A stretch of 64,000 nt of DNA from contig JANQFK010000079.1 in the NCBI GenBank assembly GCA_028277885.1, positions 101,482-165,481 on the forward strand. Direction: 5' to 3'. A program made the position numbers and the translations under genes. The notes below the pieces were generated by a model. That model saw only the letters and a program-made list of their open reading frames with translations, made no database searches and was not told where the DNA came from. Positions within the stretch are counted from its first letter, which is position 1, and every line of letters begins with the position of its first letter. Positions 1-7,950 of this stretch are shown piece after piece. This stretch comes from Myxococcota bacterium (GTDB lineage Bacteria; Myxococcota_A; UBA9160; UBA6930).

Positions 1-770
1 TGGGATAGCCCCCAGATCACGACTTCCACCGGGGGCGCCTCCGCGCTCTCGATGGCCTCGCCCTCCACGTCGACGTCGTTCACCTCCTTGAGGCGGTCGA
101 TATAGTTGCTGTCGAAGCTCGGCGAGAAGCTCACCAGATTGCTGTCCGGACCCATGCGGTAGCGCAGGACGATCTCGTCGGGCCGCCTCAGGCTCGTGAC
201 GGAACGCTCGGGCATGAAGTAGAGGATCTCGTCGCCGCCCTCGTCGAGCTCCACGAAGCACTTGGCGTGGTACTCCTTGGCGAGGTCCTGCAGGAAGCCC
301 AGGTCGGTCTTCCCGTCCTGGTGGATCGGGCGCCTCGCCACGGGCGGATCGGGGTCGAGCCGGGCCTCGACGCCGGCCAGGAAGTCGTACTCGTCGGCGA
401 TCTCCCGGACGATGTCCGTCACCGACAGGTTGCGCCAGAGACGGTTCTTCTCCACGAGGCCCATCAGGATCGACTGGTCCTCACCCTTGAGCGTGACGGC
501 CGAGACTCCGTTGGCGGGGTAGGAGACGTCGACCTTCGTGATCACGGCGCGAAGCATCAGCGCGTGCTGGTTCGCCTCCGCGTAGCCCATGTCGACCTCG
601 ACGAGGCTGCCCTCGAAGAGTGCGTCCGCATAGATCATCCTCGGGTCCGAGATGGCGATGCTGACGCCGTCGGCCATCCGGTCGTCCTCGACCACCGATA
701 CGGAGTCGACCCAGGCACTGACGTCCTGGTCCTCGAGGATCACCTGGAAGTACGGGGTTCGGCTGGACAC
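1..770 (-). CDS. CIS spike/hub protein, phage late-control gpD (VgrG-like), partial
   Basis: The visible 256 codons form a phage gene D/VgrG-type hub protein, the trimeric base that carries the spike of a contractile injection machine. The N-terminal beta-rich part begins with an SSRTPYFQVILEDQD-like strand. The middle has the family feature of a short helix (FLQDLAKEYHAKCFVE) followed by strands (DEILYFMPERS). The start is a GTG immediately next to the preceding gene's stop codon, so translation is probably coupled. The 3' end is cut by the window edge, so the C-terminal OB-fold and any fused effector are unseen. The neighbours (LysM-like protein, tube-adaptor, tape measure) make the role firm. 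Alternative: a T4 gp27-like hub without spike. Confidence 0.8.
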   Translation of the reverse strand, partial: MSSRTPYFQVILEDQDVSAWVDSVSVVEDDRMADGVSIAISDPRMIYADALFEGSLVEVDMGYAEANQHALMLRAVITKVDVSYPANGVSAVTLKGEDQSILMGLVEKNRLWRNLSVTDIVREIADEYDFLAGVEARLDPDPPVARRPIHQDGKTDLGFLQDLAKEYHAKCFVELDEGGDEILYFMPERSVTSLRRPDEIVLRYRMGPDSNLVSFSPSFDSNYIDRLKEVNDVDVEGEAIESAEAPPVEVVIWGLS

Positions 771-1085
771 CTAGAACCTCCGGGCCCGGGTGACGCGGGT
801 GGCGGGCCCGGGAGCCGGCACGTCGACCCCGTCCCCGCTCTCGAGGTCGAGGGGATGGACGACGGGATTCGCGTCGAGGATCCGCCACCACAGGCGCTCC
901 TCGCCGTAGACCCGCCGTGCGAGCAGGTCCAGGGCGTCGCCCGGGCGCAGGCGATGCCGGGTGCTGGGTCCCGACGCCGTCGGTCGCCGGAGGCGAAGGG
1001 CGACGACGTCTCGCTGGCTCCCGTCGGGCGCGGCCACCCTCAGGATGGGGCGGTCGGCGTAGCGCGAGTCGGGCTTCACGGGCAC
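771..1085 (-). CDS. LysM-like baseplate/tail protein (gpX type)
   Basis: This is a 104-residue protein. Residues about 44-77 (RHRLRPGDALDLLARRVYGEE then WWRILDANP) match the LysM-like pattern of phage tail protein X and of small hub proteins in contractile injection systems. The conserved order is a 'GD.L..iA...yG' strand-helix, an aromatic pair and an 'I..ANP' ending. It probably seals the hub between tube and spike. It starts with GTG one base after the stop of the tube-adaptor gene and abuts the spike gene, so the three are co-translated. The C-terminal tail is Pro/Arg-rich and unstructured. Confidence 0.72.
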   Translation of the reverse strand: MPVKPDSRYADRPILRVAAPDGSQRDVVALRLRRPTASGPSTRHRLRPGDALDLLARRVYGEERLWWRILDANPVVHPLDLESGDGVDVPAPGPATRVTRARRF

Positions 1086-1086
1086 G

Positions 1087-1650
1087 TCAAGAGCCTCCCA
1101 CTCCGACCGCTCCGCGCTCCCCGTAGGGCGGCCGCTCTGCGAGGGAGACCGACACCTCGGCTCGGATCGGCTCCAGCTCGGAGTTGAAGAGCGTCTCGGT
1201 GATGCTCACGTCCGTCACGACGCAGGGGATCACGCGCTCGCCGAGCCCGAGACGACAGGTGGGCGGACTTCGGAAGTGCTGGAGATCGGTATAGATCGGT
1301 ACGAAGCTGGCTTGGGCCTCCTCCCAATCCTCGGTCTCGGGATACAGAAACGCCCGGTACTTGTTGAGTTCGGGGACGATGCTGCCGTCGTCTCCCCGGG
1401 CGATGGGGACCGATTCCTCGGCGGGCCCGCTGAACAGCCCGTCGATCCGCACGTTGAAGCTCAGGGTGCGCTCGCCGCCCTGGGTGTAGTGGAGCTGGGG
1501 CATGAGCCCGCCCGGCGCGTTCACCGTCGCGTAGCTCACGGCCCGGCGGTCGGTGATCTGACCCGGGTTGAACTGGAACCGCACCAGGATCTCGGGATCG
1601 AGCCCGACGCTGCACAGGAATCCCCGGACCGGTTGTCTCTGGCTCAGCAT
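1087..1650 (-). CDS. CIS tube-adaptor protein (Afp7/Pvc7 N-domain type)
   Basis: This 187-residue protein resembles the N-terminal domain of eCIS tube/LysM adaptor proteins, which join the inner tube to the spike. Supporting patterns are an early 'RFQFNPGQITDRRAVSYA' segment, then 'GGERTLSFNVRIDGLF', then a late 'CRLGLGERVIPCVVTDVSI' segment that precedes 'T.FN..L.PIRAEVSVSL'. It lacks its own LysM repeat, which is supplied by the separate next gene, so the usual two-domain protein appears split in two. It lies between tape measure and LysM genes in the same operon. Confidence is good for the family and moderate for the exact position in the particle. Confidence 0.75.
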   Translation of the reverse strand: MLSQRQPVRGFLCSVGLDPEILVRFQFNPGQITDRRAVSYATVNAPGGLMPQLHYTQGGERTLSFNVRIDGLFSGPAEESVPIARGDDGSIVPELNKYRAFLYPETEDWEEAQASFVPIYTDLQHFRSPPTCRLGLGERVIPCVVTDVSITETLFNSELEPIRAEVSVSLAERPPYGERGAVGVGGS

Positions 1651-1667
1651 GATCGCTGCCTCTCGCG

Positions 1668-3620
1668 TCAGCCGGCGCCGGCCGCGCGTGTCCCGCTGCG
1701 GAAGTCGCTCTCCGTCCTGAGCGCGTCGAGACGTTGCTTCAACGCCTGGACGATCTCCTCACTCAGGACCTCGGCCTTGTCGAGCTCGAGTCGCTCCGCG
1801 TTGATGTGCACGGTGATGCCGCCCTGGACGCTCACCGACTGGTCGACCTGCTCCGGAGCCGCGGCACCGGCCGCGGCGGGAAGCGCGGGCGGCGCCGCGG
1901 CGGCCTCGGCCGCGGGCGCCACGGCCGGCGCCTGGGCGGCCGCCTCCTGCTCGGCCTCGCGCTGGCGACGCAGGCGGTCCTCTTCCTGGGCGGCGGCCAC
2001 CGCCGCCTCCTGCTCCGCGATCGCCGACTCCAGCCCCCCCGTGATGGGACCGGCGCTCGCGAACGCGGCCTCGACGCTGATCTCCGGGACCTCGCGCGGC
2101 GGGATGAGACGCGCCTCGACGTCGGCGCGTGGAATGAGCTCGGCCGCCTCGAGCCCGGCCAGCTCGCCCAGCGTGCTGGTGGCCGCCTCGTTGTAGAGCG
2201 AGAGGATCCCGTTGATCACGTCGATGAAGAAGTTCTGGATGCTGGTGCCGATGCGGATGAAGGCGTTCAGGATCGCGATTCCCGCGTTCGCGGCCTTGGC
2301 GACGACGAAGTCCCAGACCTGGCCGATCAGCCGGCCCACGCCCTGGAAGAACTCGCCGATCCGCTGCACCTGGATGCTGATGAAGTTGGCCGCTCGCAGC
2401 GTCGCGAGCTTGATCTCGTCCCAGTAGGCGATGATGACCACCACGAGGCCGATGATCCCGGTGAAGGCGGCGATCACCGCGAGCCACGGGTTGTCCCGCA
2501 GGGCGGCCTTCACCTCGTCCCAGTAGATGATCAGCGCGGCGATGGCCGCGATCAGGGCCACGACGGCGACCACGACGAGGACCACGGGGTTCATCAACAT
2601 GACGGCGTTCAAGGCGCTGTGGGCCGCAGTGGCGATCTGGGTGATCCCGCTCAGGGATTGGAGTGCCTGGCCGCCCTGGGTCAGTACGTCTCCGATGTTC
2701 CCGGCGGCCGTGAGGTAGTCGTCCAGGCTCCGGTTGGGCTTGTCCCAGATCTCGCCGAGCTCCCGTGCCGAGCCCACCACTCCCTGGATGTTTCCCGCGA
2801 GATCGCTGATCGCGCTTCCCGTGTCCGCGAGGCGGGTACCCACGGCGGTGACGGCGTTCGTCCGCACGTTGGCCGCGGCCTGCTCGACGGTCTCCTCGAC
2901 GCTCTCCTCGATGCTGTCGCCGAGCTGGCTGAAGTCCGGATCCAGCGCCGCCACGGCGTCCGTCTCGAGCTTCCGCTCGACGTGTTGCATGGCGGGAACG
3001 AAGTCGGGGCTCCCGCTCGCCTGGGCTTCCGCCTCCCTCGCCAGCTTCCCCTGGGGCCCGAGCAACACCTCCATGGCCGTTCTGAAGACCTCTTCCCCCG
3101 AATCGTCGAGGGCACCGCGAAAGCGGAAGGTGAGGTTCTCGAAGGCGCGGCCGATCTCCTCCTCGCTGAAGCCGAACTCCCGGAGCTGCTGCTCGGCCCT
3201 CACGAGGTGCGTGGCCAACAGCCTCTCGTTCTGCTCGCTGAGCTGGACCCTGCTGAAGTGCCAAAGGTTCTGGACGTCGTCCCGGATCCCGAAGACCAGG
3301 TCCCGGACCAGCTGGGTCACCTCCCCGGGTTCGGGGCCGCCTCCGCGCCGCAGCGCCTGGCCGAGGTCCGCCCCGGTCTTGACCTCGGTGCGGATGGTCT
3401 GGCCGAGCCGCTCGCTAACGACGTCGACGATGCGGCTGAAGAAGATCTCCTGACCCGACTTCGTCGCCAGCGTGCCTTCGAGTCGGTGCTCGAGTCGGAA
3501 GTTCTCCTGCTGCACGGCCACCCGCAGCTGCTCGACCGTGTGCGTGATCGAGCCCGGCGTCACGCCGCGCTCGTCCAGCATCCGGTTCAGCTCGCTGAGG
3601 CAGGCGACCAGATCATCCAT
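1668..3620 (-). CDS. Tape-measure-like protein with two membrane segments
   Basis: This 650-residue protein is placed where the length-determining tape measure normally lies. Residues 1-335 are largely helical with long heptad-like stretches. Two strongly hydrophobic segments follow (about 345-367 and 381-399), each ending in the same YWDE(V/I)K motif, so this part looks duplicated. Residues 530-600 are an Ala/Glu/Gln-rich coiled-coil and low-complexity stretch. The C-terminus (about 600-640) reads like a short 'sVqGGItVhi.ae.leld' strand pair seen at the end of many phage tape measures. The protein presumably fills the tube and may insert in a membrane on firing. The function is inferred from position and architecture, not from a catalytic motif. 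Confidence 0.72.
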   Translation of the reverse strand: MDDLVACLSELNRMLDERGVTPGSITHTVEQLRVAVQQENFRLEHRLEGTLATKSGQEIFFSRIVDVVSERLGQTIRTEVKTGADLGQALRRGGGPEPGEVTQLVRDLVFGIRDDVQNLWHFSRVQLSEQNERLLATHLVRAEQQLREFGFSEEEIGRAFENLTFRFRGALDDSGEEVFRTAMEVLLGPQGKLAREAEAQASGSPDFVPAMQHVERKLETDAVAALDPDFSQLGDSIEESVEETVEQAAANVRTNAVTAVGTRLADTGSAISDLAGNIQGVVGSARELGEIWDKPNRSLDDYLTAAGNIGDVLTQGGQALQSLSGITQIATAAHSALNAVMLMNPVVLVVVAVVALIAAIAALIIYWDEVKAALRDNPWLAVIAAFTGIIGLVVVIIAYWDEIKLATLRAANFISIQVQRIGEFFQGVGRLIGQVWDFVVAKAANAGIAILNAFIRIGTSIQNFFIDVINGILSLYNEAATSTLGELAGLEAAELIPRADVEARLIPPREVPEISVEAAFASAGPITGGLESAIAEQEAAVAAAQEEDRLRRQREAEQEAAAQAPAVAPAAEAAAAPPALPAAAGAAAPEQVDQSVSVQGGITVHINAERLELDKAEVLSEEIVQALKQRLDALRTESDFRSGTRAAGAG

Positions 3621-3634
3621 CGGAAACTACGACT

Positions 3635-4099
3635 TCATCGCTCGTCGGCTCGCAGCGCCGCCTCGCGGCGCGTCCGATATTCGGTGCGGTCGAAGAAGCG
3701 GTTCTGCTGCATGTCGAGGATCACGCCCTGCGTCTTCTCTGCGAGCACGTCCAGGAGGTGCCCGACGTAGCGCTCGAGGCGCGGATCGAAGCTCATCGGA
3801 AGCGCCACGCTGTACTCGAGCGTCGCGGCCTCCACGGCGGCCCGGTGCGGACCGCTCAGGCCGTACGACGAGACCAGCGCGTCCCTGGCGAGGTCGTCCA
3901 GTGCGGACACCGACAGGTCCATCCAGTCCGACTCGCCCCCCTCTCCTTCCGGCCGGAGCTCGCCGGGCAGCCGCTCGACGCCACTCGGACTGCGCGGCGT
4001 CCAGGAGAGCGCCGCCCCCCGCGCGCGCATCGCCTCGCGGATCTCCGAGACCGGGATCCTCTCCTCCGCTCGCGCGTAGACGGCGAAATCCAGACTCAT
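3635..4099 (-). CDS. Unknown CIS operon protein
   Basis: This 154-residue acidic protein of unknown function sits between the assembly gene and the tape measure. An open frame extends 16 codons further upstream, but the ATG at 4099 is preferred. It has a GGAGAGG ribosome binding site at good spacing and begins MSLDFAVYARAEERIP, a compact start. The N-terminal half looks like a small immunity- or chaperone-like alpha/beta fold ('VSEIREAMRARGAALSW'). The C-terminal half is helical. No catalytic motif is visible. Position suggests a tail assembly or baseplate accessory role, which is inference only. Confidence 0.6.
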   Translation of the reverse strand: MSLDFAVYARAEERIPVSEIREAMRARGAALSWTPRSPSGVERLPGELRPEGEGGESDWMDLSVSALDDLARDALVSSYGLSGPHRAAVEAATLEYSVALPMSFDPRLERYVGHLLDVLAEKTQGVILDMQQNRFFDRTEYRTRREAALRADER

Positions 4100-4118
4100 C
4101 TGCCTCTCCTGGCCCTCC

Positions 4119-4304
4119 TCAACGCCGGCGGGCAGCGTCGAGTGCACTCTTCTCCCGCTCGAGCTGCTGCGACAGCATCCTCACGTAGGCCCAGCGCTCA
4201 TCCGTGGGCATCTGCATCAACGACTCGTGACCCCAGTGCAGGTGGTAGGCGAGGAAGAAGATCTCCTGGCGGAGCCGGTCCTCCCCGACTACGAAGGTCT
4301 TAAA
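4119..4304 (-). CDS. DUF6760-like extension, probably made only by -1 frameshift
   Basis: Sixty codons lie in the -1 frame after the slippery site of the assembly gene. They encode a helical segment with FLAYHLHWGHESLMQMP, then DERWAYVRMLSQQ. This matches the small DUF6760 family of injection-system loci (AYH.HW...E.M.m...eR..wv..i). Between the end of the upstream frame and the family core there is no ATG, GTG or TTG. The first possible starts (TTG/ATG near 4215) would remove the conserved AYHLHW part. The likely product is therefore a 313-residue fusion: 253 residues of the zinc-ribbon protein plus these 60. An independent start at a rare codon or a sequencing error are the alternatives. 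Confidence 0.65.
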   Translation of the reverse strand, partial: FKTFVVGEDRLRQEIFFLAYHLHWGHESLMQMPTDERWAYVRMLSQQLEREKSALDAARRR

Positions 4305-5059
4305 AAATTCGAGAGGTCCAGCGCCGCCGTGTAGGTCCGCCCACAGCCCGAGCAGCTCACCTCGCGGCGCATCCGCACGCCCGGCCCCCCTTCGTTCAAC
4401 GCCTTGTCCACCTCGGCACGATCGCTGAGCGTCAGGCTGTCGAAGATCGAGGTCCCGAGTGTCTGCAGACGCTCCTCGGTGATGGTCCCGAGCCCGCGGA
4501 GGCAGCGCGCCATGAGCGCGTTGCGGCCGCGCGTCGGGTTCTCCCTGGCCGCGGACGCGATCTTCTCCTCGTCCGTGCCCGTCGGATACCGAAACACGAT
4601 GCGCTCGTGGACCTCGCCCTCGGGGCCCACGTAGCCGTCCGCGAGCTCCACGGCGACGTCCTCGGGGACCTGGCCGTCGTGAAGGCGCGTGACGGACAGG
4701 CTGGCCAGGTCCTCCACCATCGGAGTCGCCTCGCGGCAGGTCGGGCAGGTGTACGTGGCCTCCATCTCGCCGCCGAAGGTGATCTCGCGGAGCTTGACCA
4801 GCAGGTAGTGACGGTCCGCCGAGTAGAGGTCCCGAGCCACCTTGGGGCCCGGCTTCTCCAGCGCCCCGAGACGCACGAGGCAGTTCCCCAGCAGCTCCGT
4901 GACCATGCGCGCACCGTTGTTCCGGTAGCGCTTGTCGGACATCACGGCCTCGTCCCGGCCCGTCATCTTCCTGAGCACCGCCGTGCGCTGCACGGCGCCG
5001 TCTTCGTCCAGGAAGCCCACCGGCAGCTCGCATTCGAACTCGCGTCGAGAAGTCGCCAT
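4289..5059 (-). CDS. T4-type baseplate/tail assembly protein with split zinc ribbon
   Basis: This 256-residue protein resembles the phage T4 baseplate/tail-assembly family found in CIS loci. It opens with an 'ECELPVGFLDEDG..QRTAVLRKMTGRDEAVM' segment, typical of tail assembly chaperones. Residues about 102-105 (CPTC) and 237-241 (CSGCG) supply two Cys pairs that probably bind one zinc ion as a discontinuous ribbon. The gene is followed out of frame by a DUF6760-like coding segment joined through a slippery heptamer, as in the G/GT chaperone pair of phages. That suggests both the short and the extended form are needed to load the tape measure. It lies directly after the tube gene, a usual place for such chaperones. 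Confidence 0.7.
   Translation of the reverse strand: MATSRREFECELPVGFLDEDGAVQRTAVLRKMTGRDEAVMSDKRYRNNGARMVTELLGNCLVRLGALEKPGPKVARDLYSADRHYLLVKLREITFGGEMEATYTCPTCREATPMVEDLASLSVTRLHDGQVPEDVAVELADGYVGPEGEVHERIVFRYPTGTDEEKIASAARENPTRGRNALMARCLRGLGTITEERLQTLGTSIFDSLTLSDRAEVDKALNEGGPGVRMRREVSCSGCGRTYTAALDLSNFLRPS
4301..4307 (-). promoter_or_regulatory. Slippery heptamer T TTT TTA for -1 ribosomal frameshift
   Basis: On the minus strand the zero frame reads AAT TTT TTA AGA CCT TCG TAG. The heptamer T TTT TTA fits X XXY YYZ exactly in the zero frame and is the same sequence as the HIV-1 gag-pol slip site. It is the only six-T run noticed in this very GC-rich operon, and it lies four codons before the zero-frame stop. 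A -1 slip opens a 60-codon frame. A possible stimulatory hairpin follows, with GGAG and CTCC arms around a six-base loop. Confidence 0.6.
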
Positions 5060-5072
5060 GTCTTCCTCCGTG

Positions 5073-5534
5073 TCAGACGATGCGCTCGAGTCCGTTGTGC
5101 GCCAGCTCCACCGTCTGCTTGAACAGGTTCGCCGATCCCGCTTCGAGGTCCGAGAACTTCGACGACATCACCCAGCCCTCGTAGAAGGCGAAGCGGAGCA
5201 CCTCCTGGCCGTTCTCCAGCTTGATGACCGCGCCGTTCCGGCGCACCGAGGACCCCTGGCTGGTTCCGTTGAGCTGGAACATCTCGCTGAACCACTCGCG
5301 GAACGTCTCGTCGGCCTCGCTGCCGTCCATGTTCCGCTCGATCACCAGCGGGTCGAACTTGACGACTCCGCTGGCGATCTTGCGGACGACCGTGGAGCCG
5401 CCGTCGATCTGCTCGATCGCCTCGGTCATCCCCTCGTTCAGACCGGTTACCTTGCTGCATTCGACCCGGCTGCCCTCGATCTCCAGGGCGAAGCCGTGGG
5501 TCCGATACGACTCGTTGAACGTCAACTCTGCCAT
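5073..5534 (-). CDS. CIS inner tube protein (T4 gp19-like)
   Basis: This 153-residue protein has the normal length and pattern of phage-type tail tube subunits (gp19, Afp1/Pvc1). It shows an early 'GFALEIEGSRVECSKVTGL' strand pair, a central 'STVVRKIASGVVKFDPLVIER' segment (tube proteins usually read 'KlPG...y..i.l.R'), then 'FREWFSEMF' and a late 'WVMSSKFSDLEAGSAN' segment. The last is close to the family's 'p.kws.p.l.a..n' ending. Hexameric rings of it should form the inner tube. It lies between the sheath genes and the assembly chaperone. Only one tube gene is visible, against two or three in Afp/PVC loci. Confidence 0.88.
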   Translation of the reverse strand: MAELTFNESYRTHGFALEIEGSRVECSKVTGLNEGMTEAIEQIDGGSTVVRKIASGVVKFDPLVIERNMDGSEADETFREWFSEMFQLNGTSQGSSVRRNGAVIKLENGQEVLRFAFYEGWVMSSKFSDLEAGSANLFKQTVELAHNGLERIV

Positions 5535-5558
5535 GGCATACCTCCCGATTCGCCGGGC

Positions 5559-7937
5559 TCACGCCTCTGCGGACGTCGCCCCGCTGTCCTGCTGACCCAC
5601 GATGATGATGATCGTCTCCGCCGGGCTGGTCGGATGGAAGTAGACCTCGAGCCGGAAATTCCCGAGCTGCACCTCCGACGGTGGATTGTTCTCGGCATCG
5701 CACTTCACGGTGATCACGTCTTCCGGTGCGTCGGAGCCGAAGGCGCCCTGGCGCCAGAGCCCCAGGAGGAAGGGCGTGACCACGTTCAGACGCACACGAC
5801 GACGAAGCTCCTCGGTGTTCGGCTCCTGCTGAACGAAGCGCAGCCCTTCGCGAAGCGAGACCTTCACGAAGTTGAAGAGACGCCTCACGTTGACGAAGAG
5901 CCAGCGACTGTCCGTACTCAGGGTTCGCGACGCGTCGATCACGATGCCCGACCCGGGGATGGCCCGGATTCCGTTCACGCTCCCGTTCTTGACGAGGTCG
6001 GTGTGGTCCGTGTCGGTCATGTCGAACTCGACGCCCAGGGCGTTGCGCAGGCGGGCTTCGTCACCCGCCGGCGCCTTCCACACCCCGCGTGAGTCGCTGA
6101 TGCGGGCGAGGGCGCCGGCGACGTGACCCACCGGCGGAATCCAGACCATGGGGTTCGAGGCGAGGTCGTCCAGTGGGTTGACGACGCGGATCCAGGGCGC
6201 ATAGAGCGCGCCGTAGACCTTGCGGGCGCGGAAGGCGCTCGCGTAGTCCATCGTCCCCTGTCGGTCGTAGCCTCGCGGCGCGGTGCCGATGAACATCGCG
6301 TCGCCCCGCGACTCGCAGTAGGCGAGGCACGCGGCGGTGACCGCAGGAGCCGTCGAATCCGGACACACGAGGAGCTGGATGTCGACGGGATCGAAGGCGT
6401 ACAGCCCGGACCGGCGGCTCGGGTCGCCGATGTAGTCCGTCGGGACGGGGGTCGAACCGTCGTCGCCGCCGGTCGTCGATCCGAGGCCGAAACGACCCTC
6501 GACGGGCACGTCGAGTCCGGGGCCCGCGGCGCTCGCCTGGTCGCTGGCCACCACGAAGCGAGAGCCGCTTCGGGGGTCGTTCAGCACGGCCTCCACGTAG
6601 TGGTCGAGGCCGGACTCCATGGTGAGGGACTCGAATCGCTCGAGCTCGACGCCCTCCCGGAGGACGGCGAGATCGAACTCGGCGGATACGACCCGGGCCG
6701 CCATGGGCGCGATGGCCGCTACGGTGCCGCCGGTCCAGGTGACGATCCTCTCGGCCTCGAAGACGGAGTCGAGGGCCCGGCTCTCGCGCGCCCCGGCCAC
6801 CGGCGTGGTGCCGGCCAGACCCAGGTCCCCCGTGGCGTCGGGCCCGGCGGCCGCGGGTGCCGCGACGGCGATGGAGGAGCCCGCGCCATGGCGGTTCGAG
6901 AGAAGAACGAGGCGCTCGTCGTCGTCGACGGCCGCCGTGAAGCCCTGCGCCTGCCGGTTGATCGCCGCGACCACCTCGCCGGGTGTCGCTGCGCCGATTC
7001 CGCCGACGAAATCGGCGTCTGCGAACAGGATCGGCACCGGTCCGGCCCCATCGGGATCCACGTCGATCCCCGAGCCGTCGGTGAAGGCCGCCGCCATGGC
7101 GCTGCCGGCCACGACGTGTCCCCGCGTTTCCAGGGCGATCGCCGAGCCGGGTACCAGACCGCCGACGTTGCTCAGCACCGCCTGGGTCGCGCCCGCGACC
7201 AGACCGGCGTCGCTGCTGCTCCCGCCGAGACCGAGGCCCGCGGCCGCGGAACCCGCCGTCTCCAGTCGGGAGCCGGCTCCGGAGACGCTGCGGACCAGCA
7301 TCAGGGTCCGGCTGGCCGTCACCACCGCACGAAGCTCCGCGGTGGATCGGTTGACGACGTCGGCCACCTCGCTCGCCGAGGCCTCGCCGATGTCGGCGAA
7401 GTCGCCCGCCGAGAAGGCGATGCTGACGGTGGTCGGCGTCGAGCCTCGAGCGATGGTCACGTCGAGCTGATCGCCGTCCGCGAGGCCGTAGGGCTCGGCG
7501 GTCGAGCTCTCCACCGAGGCGGGGAGCGCGGCGGCAGCCCGCGGGTGGCTCTCCACCACCACGTCCAGCTCGTCGGCCCACTCGCCCGGCTCTTCGCGCC
7601 CCTGGCGGCCCGCGGTCAGCTCGAGGGTGTTCGCCCCGGTGCCGTCCACGAGCATCACGGCGGCGGCGCTCGCGTCGGCGGCGGCGACGCGGACGACCCA
7701 GGCCTCGCTGCCGCCGTTGCCGAAGAAGCCCCGTACCGCATGGGCACCGAAGGCATCGTCCGCGTAGCCGCCGAAGTGCTCGCGGAAGCCCCCGAAATCC
7801 CGGACGAGGACGGGTCGGTTGGGCACGCCGCGTCGGCTGCGCAGAAGGAACCCGGTCACCGACGTGGGAGCGGCAACGATCGAAGGGGACGCAAGCCCGT
7901 CGACCTCGACCACGTTGAGCCCGATGTTGAACGCCAT
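5559..7937 (-). CDS. CIS sheath protein, long paralogue with duplicated insert
   Basis: This is a 792-residue contractile sheath subunit. The N-terminus (LNVVEVDGLASPSI..APTSV.GF) and the C-terminal 150 residues (FVNVRRLFNFVKVSLREGL, then LLGLWRQGAFG, then LRLEVYFHP-like strands) are those of eCIS sheaths. They closely match the shorter sheath encoded upstream. The extra length lies in residues about 152-242 and 258-380, two copies of a module with 'F..aDF.di..A...Ev...in' and 'L.l.S...G.gS.i.v'. The insert should lie on the outer surface of the sheath, as in decorated phage sheaths. The same module occurs twice in the neighbouring 279-residue protein. Confidence 0.87.
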   Translation of the reverse strand: MAFNIGLNVVEVDGLASPSIVAAPTSVTGFLLRSRRGVPNRPVLVRDFGGFREHFGGYADDAFGAHAVRGFFGNGGSEAWVVRVAAADASAAAVMLVDGTGANTLELTAGRQGREEPGEWADELDVVVESHPRAAAALPASVESSTAEPYGLADGDQLDVTIARGSTPTTVSIAFSAGDFADIGEASASEVADVVNRSTAELRAVVTASRTLMLVRSVSGAGSRLETAGSAAAGLGLGGSSSDAGLVAGATQAVLSNVGGLVPGSAIALETRGHVVAGSAMAAAFTDGSGIDVDPDGAGPVPILFADADFVGGIGAATPGEVVAAINRQAQGFTAAVDDDERLVLLSNRHGAGSSIAVAAPAAAGPDATGDLGLAGTTPVAGARESRALDSVFEAERIVTWTGGTVAAIAPMAARVVSAEFDLAVLREGVELERFESLTMESGLDHYVEAVLNDPRSGSRFVVASDQASAAGPGLDVPVEGRFGLGSTTGGDDGSTPVPTDYIGDPSRRSGLYAFDPVDIQLLVCPDSTAPAVTAACLAYCESRGDAMFIGTAPRGYDRQGTMDYASAFRARKVYGALYAPWIRVVNPLDDLASNPMVWIPPVGHVAGALARISDSRGVWKAPAGDEARLRNALGVEFDMTDTDHTDLVKNGSVNGIRAIPGSGIVIDASRTLSTDSRWLFVNVRRLFNFVKVSLREGLRFVQQEPNTEELRRRVRLNVVTPFLLGLWRQGAFGSDAPEDVITVKCDAENNPPSEVQLGNFRLEVYFHPTSPAETIIIIVGQQDSGATSAEA

Positions 7938-7950
7938 GGACGCCTCCTCC

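Noticed and set aside
262..3770. Long open frames on the plus strand opposite the CIS genes
   Set aside because: They are Arg/Gly/Asp/His-rich mirror images of clear phage-type genes in another frame. They have no family pattern and no ribosome binding sites.
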